From Bacteroidota bacterium (GTDB taxonomy: Bacteria; Bacteroidota; Bacteroidia; Chitinophagales; Chitinophagaceae), in contig JAEZRB010000060.1 in the NCBI GenBank assembly GCA_023412975.1, positions 1 through 5,949 on the forward strand: a stretch of DNA of 5,949 nt, written 5' to 3'. The notes beneath the pieces are model-generated. The model made no database searches and had not been told where the DNA came from. It worked only from the letters and a program-made list of their open reading frames with translations. This document shows positions 1 through 4,382 of this stretch, one piece after another. The position numbers and the translations under genes were made by a program. The number at the start of each line of letters is the position of its first letter. The stretch's first letter is position 1.

Positions 1-14
1 CTGTAAATCCCTCC

Positions 15-68
15 TCTAAACCTCAACCTCAACCTCAACCTCAACCTAAATCTTAATCTCAACCTCAA
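15..68. repeat. Degenerate hexanucleotide tandem array (CCTCAA/TTGAGG), nine units
   Basis: Nine contiguous 6-bp units are visible on the plus strand. Four perfect CCTCAA copies (21-44) are flanked by TCTAAA (15-20), CCTAAA (45-50), TCTTAA (51-56), TCTCAA (57-62) and another perfect CCTCAA (63-68). A tenth copy (74-79) lies inside the rsmE coding region, offset by a 5-bp spacer. The stop codon of rsmE (65-67) falls within the last unit. The array is too short and simple to be a CRISPR and carries no gene of its own. It looks like a simple-sequence repeat that can change length by replication slippage. Whether it continues a repeat family found elsewhere in the genome cannot be judged from this window. 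Confidence 0.9.
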
Positions 69-781
69 CCCACCCTCAACAATGCTGCTGCAACAATGCC
101 TGCTGTCTCGGTTCGAAGTCTTGTTTCGCCCAGTGAAACTGCAGTGAAATGGTTTTCCAAAGCGTAGTCGATCTCTTCTTTTGTAAAATCCCCTTCGGGA
201 CCAATCAAAATAACCCGCGAGGCAACGGATTCATTGACCAGGTCAGCCAGTTTCCGCTTTTCATTTTCGATACAATGCGCAATAAACTTTTGTGAAGTAT
301 TGACAATCTCTTCCTGCCTGAGCAGCATTTCAAATGAAATAGGCTGGTGAAGTACAGGCAGCCAACATTGTTGAGATTGCAGCATGGCACTGATCAGTAT
401 CGCTTCCATCCTGTCGTGACGAAACCGCTCCTTTTCCGTGCGATGACAAACCAGGGGTATGATCTCATTGACGCCAATCTCCGTGGCTTTCTCCAGGAAC
501 CATTCAAAACGACTGGCATTTTTCAATAAGGAAATGGCGATCATAACTTTTCCCGGCCATGGGTTTCGGAATTGTTTTTCCTTTACTGTAACAACACAGT
601 GTTTTTTATGATCGTCGATGATGGTTGTGGTGAGCAGGTTGCCTTTACCGTCGGTCAGGTTGAGCTGCTCGCCTTTTTTCATGCGCAGTACCTGGATGAT
701 ATGACGGGAATTATCTTCGTCGAGACTGATTTCGACATCCGTCGGTTTATATTCACTGATATAAAAAAAAGGGAGTGACAT
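65..781 (-). CDS. rsmE: 16S rRNA (uracil(1498)-N(3))-methyltransferase, RsmE family
   Basis: The 238-residue product has the usual length for RsmE, a SPOUT-class (trefoil-knot) enzyme that uses S-adenosylmethionine to methylate N3 of U1498 in 16S rRNA, acting in the cytoplasm on assembled 30S subunits. The N-terminal part (about 1-70) matches the PUA-like RNA-binding domain, including HIIQVLRMKKGE at 27-38. The catalytic part carries EKATEIGV (97-104), the knot motif LIGPEGDF (192-199) and the SAM-loop signature SLGETRLRTETA (216-227). All are intact. The ATG at 779-781 follows an A/G-rich stretch (GTAGAAG) but no true Shine-Dalgarno sequence. The gene starts 27 bp after the dnaB stop on the same strand, so it is probably cotranscribed as the second gene. 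Its last codons (TTG AGG GTG GGT TGA) merge into the hexamer array, so the extreme C-terminus may have been shaped by that repeat. The family assignment is firm; the exact target nucleotide is inferred from the family. Confidence 0.96.
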   Translation of the reverse strand: MSLPFFYISEYKPTDVEISLDEDNSRHIIQVLRMKKGEQLNLTDGKGNLLTTTIIDDHKKHCVVTVKEKQFRNPWPGKVMIAISLLKNASRFEWFLEKATEIGVNEIIPLVCHRTEKERFRHDRMEAILISAMLQSQQCWLPVLHQPISFEMLLRQEEIVNTSQKFIAHCIENEKRKLADLVNESVASRVILIGPEGDFTKEEIDYALENHFTAVSLGETRLRTETAGIVAAALLRVG

Positions 782-808
782 CTTCTACAAACCCGGATAA
801 AGAGTAGA

Positions 809-2365
809 CTAAAACGGATCTTCTTCGTCGTCGATCTCGTTCATTTTACTTCCTGTCTGGATGTATAATTTTTCACCGCCGCCACCGTCTTCCACCGGTC
901 TCCAACCACCTGATGGTAAGCCGATCCCGCTGTAAGGATCCTCATCCCAGTTGGCGAATTTTTGGATATGCAGGAGCGCTTTCAGTTTCACCGTTTCCAG
1001 CGAACCGTTCCTGTGCTTGGCGATTTTTACTTCGGTAAGACCTTTTATGTTTTCACCTTCCGCGTTTTGGGTAAGGTCATAATACTCGGGACGATACAAA
1101 AACATTACCATGTCGGCATCCTGCTCGATAGCACCCGATTCACGAAGATCGCTCAGCTGTGGAACACGGCTGCCATCTTTGGCTCCTCTTTGTTCAACCG
1201 CACGGCTCAACTGCGAAAGTGCAATGATCGGTATATTCAGCTCTTTGGCAAGTCCTTTCAGGTTACGTGATATATTGCTGATCTCCTGCTCGCGGTTGGA
1301 ATTGCGTCCATCACCGGTGCCACTCATCAGCTGCAGGTAATCGATGATCACCATCCCGATATTGTGCTGGTTTTTCAAACGACGGCATTTAGCGCGTAGT
1401 TCGAATATATTCAGCGCGGGTGTATCATCGATATACAAGGGCGCCTGCGACAGCCGTTGAATACCCCTTGCATACAATTGTTTCATCTCATGCTCTTCCA
1501 TTTTTCCTCGGGCGATTTTCTCCAGCCATATTTCACTTTCAGCAGAAAGTATACGTTGTACCAGCTGGCCTGCACTCATTTCGAGTGAGAACAACGCTAC
1601 CGGTGTTGCTTTGGTAGGATGCATCGCAGCATTGCGTGCAAGATTAAGTGCGAAGGCGGTTTTACCAACCGCAGGCCTTGCAGCCAGTATGATCAGGTCC
1701 GTATTTTGCCAGCCATACGTAACACGATCCAGACCGGAAAATCCGCTGGGTACACCGGTTACATCTTCGTTGCGCTGGCGCAGATCTTCAATACGCTTGA
1801 TGGTATTGACCAATACTGTATCGATTGAATTGAAATCTTTACGCAGGTGATTGTTAGTGATCTGGAACAACTTGTTCTCCGCGTCATCTAAGAGATCAAA
1901 TACATCCGTTGAATCCTCATAAGCATCACCGATAATTTCACCGCTGATGCGAATAAGTTCACGTTGTATAAACTTTTGTAAGATGATCCGTGCATGCGCT
2001 TCGATATTGGCAGAGGAAACGACTGCATTGGTCAGTTTGGTCACATAATAAGGTCCACCAACCATTTCAAGCTCTTCACGGGTGCGGAGTTCTTCTGCGA
2101 CTGTCAGGATGTCGATGGGCTGGCTTTTATTGGCCAGGCCCTGCATCGCATTGAAGATGCGCTGATGAGCCTCTACATAAAAACATTCAGGCTTTAAAAT
2201 GTCTATCACATCATCAAAGGCATTTTTTTCCAGCATAATAGCACCCAACACAGCCTCCTCCAGGTCTTTTGCCTGTGGGGGCACCTTACCGTACACCATT
2301 GTTCCAAGGTCTATTGTAGATCTCCTTTTCTGTTTCCGGTCTTTGTTTAAGTTCGTCAGGTCCAT
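809..2365 (-). CDS. dnaB: Replicative DNA helicase DnaB
   Basis: This 518-residue protein is the hexameric 5'-3' helicase that unwinds DNA at the replication fork and recruits primase. A basic leader (1-30) precedes the N-terminal helical domain (about 33-135, starting QAKDLEEAVLGAIML) and a linker to about 180. The RecA-like motor domain follows: Walker A ARPAVGKTA (229-237, K235/T236), SLEMS with the probable catalytic Glu262, Walker B VIIDYLQLM (339-347, D342), LSQLSRAVEQR (383-393), DLRESGAIEQDAD (406-418) and KHRNG (450-454, R452 as the likely arginine finger). No intein interrupts it. It is about 50 residues longer than the E. coli protein because of the N-terminal leader and a C-terminal tail (about 471-518) that is Gly-rich and then acidic, ending DDEEDPF. 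The ATG at 2363-2365 has no Shine-Dalgarno motif, as is usual in Bacteroidota. It is divergent from the patatin gene and is probably the first gene of a dnaB-rsmE transcript. Confidence 0.98.
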   Translation of the reverse strand: MDLTNLNKDRKQKRRSTIDLGTMVYGKVPPQAKDLEEAVLGAIMLEKNAFDDVIDILKPECFYVEAHQRIFNAMQGLANKSQPIDILTVAEELRTREELEMVGGPYYVTKLTNAVVSSANIEAHARIILQKFIQRELIRISGEIIGDAYEDSTDVFDLLDDAENKLFQITNNHLRKDFNSIDTVLVNTIKRIEDLRQRNEDVTGVPSGFSGLDRVTYGWQNTDLIILAARPAVGKTAFALNLARNAAMHPTKATPVALFSLEMSAGQLVQRILSAESEIWLEKIARGKMEEHEMKQLYARGIQRLSQAPLYIDDTPALNIFELRAKCRRLKNQHNIGMVIIDYLQLMSGTGDGRNSNREQEISNISRNLKGLAKELNIPIIALSQLSRAVEQRGAKDGSRVPQLSDLRESGAIEQDADMVMFLYRPEYYDLTQNAEGENIKGLTEVKIAKHRNGSLETVKLKALLHIQKFANWDEDPYSGIGLPSGGWRPVEDGGGGEKLYIQTGSKMNEIDDEEDPF

Positions 2366-2493
2366 CTTTGAGTTACAGCGATAAAAAATTAAACCATCAG
2401 TTGTTCACCAATGACCTTAGGGTGAATTCCAGTCTTGCTTTCAGAAAAATGTTACCTCTACGTTTATCGGAATGTTTTCCCGCAGTCAGACGG

Positions 2494-2501
2494 CGAAAAT
2501 A
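2494..2501 (-). promoter_or_regulatory. Candidate Bacteroidota -7 element for dnaB-rsmE
   Basis: On the minus strand this reads TATTTTCG, one mismatch from the Bacteroidota sigma(ABfr) -7 consensus TAnnTTTG. A TTTG that could act as the -33 element lies at 2517-2520 (minus strand), but the spacer is only 15 bp, shorter than the usual range of about 17-23. If used, the dnaB leader would be roughly 120 nt. This is a tentative call. Confidence 0.22.
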
Positions 2502-2575
2502 AGTTCAATTCCTTTTCAAAAATTATTTTAAAACACTTTTTCTTTGTGCACCAATTTTTCACCCCGATTTGCAGG

Positions 2576-2584
2576 TTATCCACA
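2576..2584 (+). promoter_or_regulatory. Perfect DnaA box (TTATCCACA)
   Basis: The nonamer TTATCCACA is identical to the high-affinity E. coli DnaA box and lies in the intergenic region 211 bp upstream of the dnaB start. With equal base frequencies a fixed 9-mer on either strand is expected about 0.003 times in 400 bp, so coincidence is possible but not favoured. DnaA could act here as a transcription factor for dnaB, or the site could belong to an origin-like region. A single box with only weak neighbours argues against calling oriC. Confidence 0.45.
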
Positions 2585-2609
2585 TATCCTGTTCCACCTG
2601 GCAACCCCA

Positions 2610-2621
2610 ATTGCCGGCAAT
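2610..2621. promoter_or_regulatory. 12-bp perfect palindrome (ATTGCCGGCAAT), possible operator
   Basis: ATTGCCGGCAAT is its own reverse complement with no spacer. Its GC-rich core stands out from the AT-rich surroundings. It sits 25 bp right of the DnaA box and about 140 bp before the patatin start. An 8-bp palindrome, TTAGCTAA, follows at 2626-2633. The symmetry fits a site for a dimeric regulator, but no regulator gene is in view. It is not followed by a T-run, so it is not a terminator. Confidence 0.35.
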
Positions 2622-2697
2622 CAAGTTAGCTAAAATAATTGGTGTATGCATCGAAAAGATTGGCACAACGGTGCAAAAAAATTTATGCTTAAGTATT

Positions 2698-2710
2698 CGT
2701 TAACTTAACG
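2698..2710. promoter_or_regulatory. 13-bp inverted repeat CGTTAA-C-TTAACG, possible operator
   Basis: Two 6-bp arms (CGTTAA at 2698-2703 and TTAACG at 2705-2710) are exactly complementary around a single central C. The element ends 51 bp before the patatin start codon, where a promoter or operator would be expected. No good TAnnTTTG element is nearby; the closest is TATTTTCA at 2716-2723, with two mismatches. A regulatory role is inferred from position and symmetry alone. Confidence 0.3.
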
Positions 2711-2761
2711 CACAATATTTTCAACAGGACCCCGTCGAAATTATTTTTTAAATCTTAAATT

Positions 2762-4273
2762 ATGGTTCAAAAAGAGCCTATTCCCGTTGATGAATTCCTC
2801 CGGCTTTCAGGTGCAGACAAAATTGTGGAGGAATTAAAACTTCATTTCAAAAACAAACAACTGGTTGTTTCAGATCTCACTGATGAACAGGGTCACCAAT
2901 ATGTAGACCTGGTTCAGGAAGGCGGCGGTGTGCTGGGTGTTGCGCTGGTTGGTTATACTTATGTTTTGGAAAAGATGGGTATTCGTTTCTTTAGCCTGGC
3001 CGGAACCAGCGCTGGTTCTATCAACGCGATGTTGCTGGCCTGTACAGGCAACAAGGAAGATGAAAAAGTGGAAAAGATCATTGCTGACCTACTCGCACTT
3101 GATTTCTTTTCGCTGGTTGATGGAAAATCCACCAATTGGAAGTTCACCAAAAAAGTAAAATCATTTGTACAGAAACTGCTGGTAAAAAAGAATTTCTTTA
3201 AACGCATTTTTTCTATTGCAAAATGGCTGCTGATCAGTTTGCTGTTATTGACAATAGTAAGTTTTGTCACGAACTTTTTTATTCCCGGCGTTTCCAAATG
3301 GATCGGGCTGGCCGCAGGACTGATATTTATATTGATAATAATCGGCTTGATCTCGCTCAAAAAGAAATTCCAGGCTTTCAGTAAAAACGGTTATGGACTG
3401 AATGAAGGAAAAGTATTTCATGAATGGATCAAAAAGGTGATCTCTTCCAATCATGTACAGGCTGATCCGTCCGATGAAAAGATCAGTACCATGGCTGGGT
3501 TCGCACGGCATTTTATGCGGGTGCCACCAGGCCTGATATTGAAACAAGATCCCAGGCGTGCCGTCAACCGCCCGCCTGATATGCCGATGCTCACCATCAT
3601 CACCTGCGATATTGTCTCGGAATGTAAGATCGAGTTTCCAAACATGTGGGACCTCTATTGGGCCCGACAGGAGGATGTTCATCCCGGTGATTTTGTAAGA
3701 GCCAGTATGTCGATACCCGTTTTCTTCGAAACCTACACGCTCACCGATCTTCGTAAGAAAAGCAGCTTTGCTATTTGGGATAAACACCTCAACTGGCAAA
3801 ACGAAAACAAAAAGATACCGGACAAGGCCCAGTTTATCGACGGAGGTACGTTGTCCAATTTCCCGATCAACGTGTTCTATAACCCCAATTTCCCTGTACC
3901 GCGTATGCCAACTTTTGGTATCAGGCTGCAGGATGGTATTCTCGATTCTGTAAACCGGAGCAACAACACATTCCTGAAATACCTGAAATCCTTTTTTTCA
4001 ACCCTTCGTTTTCACTTCGACCGTGATTTTATTACAAAAAACAGGGCTTACAATTTTGGAGTGAAGCTGATCGATGTAAAAGAGCATAGCTGGCTCAACT
4101 TTTTCATGGAAGACAAAGAAAAAGTGGAGCTGTTTCGTAAAGGCGCAAGAGCTGCAGCGGATTTCCTTCGCCAGTTCGACTGGGAAAAATATAAGGAAGA
4201 ACGACTGCGCAATTTCGAAATGAGGGAAGAAAGGTTTGCCGATCCCAACAATGTCCTCGTATCGTCGCACTAA
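2762..4273 (+). CDS. Patatin-like phospholipase with internal membrane hairpin
   Basis: This 503-residue protein has the complete Ser-Asp dyad signature of patatin-like lipid acyl hydrolases: oxyanion-hole loop GGGVLG (54-59), nucleophile elbow GTSAG (81-85, Ser83), the conserved RASMSIPVFF segment (313-322) and the catalytic DGG (360-362, Asp360). It probably hydrolyses acyl esters of membrane phospholipids or related lipids; the substrate cannot be read from sequence. There is no signal peptide. Between nucleophile and Asp lies a strongly basic segment (127-154, ten Lys/Arg and no acidic residue) followed by two hydrophobic stretches (about 155-174 and 180-199) and another basic cluster (KKK, 200-202). 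Basic residues on both sides predict a hairpin with both ends in the cytoplasm, so the active site would sit on the inner face of the inner membrane. The C-terminus (about 452-497) is charged and helical. The start follows an A/T-rich leader with no Shine-Dalgarno motif. pheT lies 109 bp downstream on the same strand. No gene symbol is warranted. Confidence 0.92.
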   Translation: MVQKEPIPVDEFLRLSGADKIVEELKLHFKNKQLVVSDLTDEQGHQYVDLVQEGGGVLGVALVGYTYVLEKMGIRFFSLAGTSAGSINAMLLACTGNKEDEKVEKIIADLLALDFFSLVDGKSTNWKFTKKVKSFVQKLLVKKNFFKRIFSIAKWLLISLLLLTIVSFVTNFFIPGVSKWIGLAAGLIFILIIIGLISLKKKFQAFSKNGYGLNEGKVFHEWIKKVISSNHVQADPSDEKISTMAGFARHFMRVPPGLILKQDPRRAVNRPPDMPMLTIITCDIVSECKIEFPNMWDLYWARQEDVHPGDFVRASMSIPVFFETYTLTDLRKKSSFAIWDKHLNWQNENKKIPDKAQFIDGGTLSNFPINVFYNPNFPVPRMPTFGIRLQDGILDSVNRSNNTFLKYLKSFFSTLRFHFDRDFITKNRAYNFGVKLIDVKEHSWLNFFMEDKEKVELFRKGARAAADFLRQFDWEKYKEERLRNFEMREERFADPNNVLVSSH

Positions 4274-4350
4274 ATATAATAGCCGGGCTGAAACGAGGCG
4301 AAATTTGTTGCTACGGACTAACGGCTTCGAAGTAATCCATGTTCCATCCT

Positions 4351-4358
4351 TATCTTCG
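4351..4358 (+). promoter_or_regulatory. Candidate Bacteroidota promoter (-7 element) for pheT
   Basis: TATCTTCG, followed by CA, differs at one base from the -7 consensus TAnnTTTG. A TTCG at 4326-4329, one mismatch from the -33 TTTG, lies 21 bp upstream, within the usual spacing. Transcription would begin near 4365 and give a leader of under 20 nt before the pheT ATG. That would let pheT be expressed independently of the patatin gene. Both elements are imperfect. Confidence 0.35.
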
Positions 4359-4382
4359 CAGCCATAAGAAGCAAGCAAGAAT

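Larger units (their letters stand above)
2366..2761. other. Divergent intergenic region, AT-rich, with DnaA box and palindromes
   Basis: This 396-bp stretch lies between the dnaB and patatin start codons and must hold the promoters for both. It contains an AT-rich block (about 2518-2545), a perfect DnaA box, two palindromes, and a CACCAATT (2549-2556) / AATTGGTG (2637-2644) inverted pair 80 bp apart. Near the patatin start the leader is almost entirely A/T (2739-2761). I see no tRNA, no convincing small gene and no rho-independent terminator. Looser DnaA-box look-alikes with two mismatches to TTATNCACA occur at 2555-2563 and 2706-2714. These are weak enough to be chance. Confidence 0.6.

Noticed and set aside
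15..68. Hexamer array as a CRISPR or telomere-like element
   Set aside because: No spacers of CRISPR length, and the units are contiguous. The neighbouring genes are ordinary chromosomal housekeeping genes, so it is best treated as a simple repeat.
2435..2629. 64-codon open frame on the plus strand in the dnaB/patatin intergenic region
   Set aside because: Low-complexity, Phe/Pro-rich translation with no recognisable domain. It overlaps the DnaA box and palindrome and sits in AT-rich regulatory DNA; no credible start context.
2663..2674. GCAC-AACG-GTGC hairpin as a terminator
   Set aside because: The stem is only 4 bp. It is followed by A residues on the plus strand and by no T-run directly after the stem on the minus strand; it also lies upstream of both divergent genes.
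2366..2761. Chromosomal replication origin
   Set aside because: Only one perfect DnaA box is present, the others have two mismatches, and dnaA is not adjacent. Not enough to call oriC.
3245..3799. 184-codon open frame antisense to the patatin gene
   Set aside because: It mirrors the patatin coding sequence, resembles no family I recognise, and is explained by codon structure on the opposite strand.
4281..4289. AGCCGGGCT as a terminator hairpin after the patatin gene
   Set aside because: The arms meet around one base, so the usable stem is about 3 bp, and no T-run follows.
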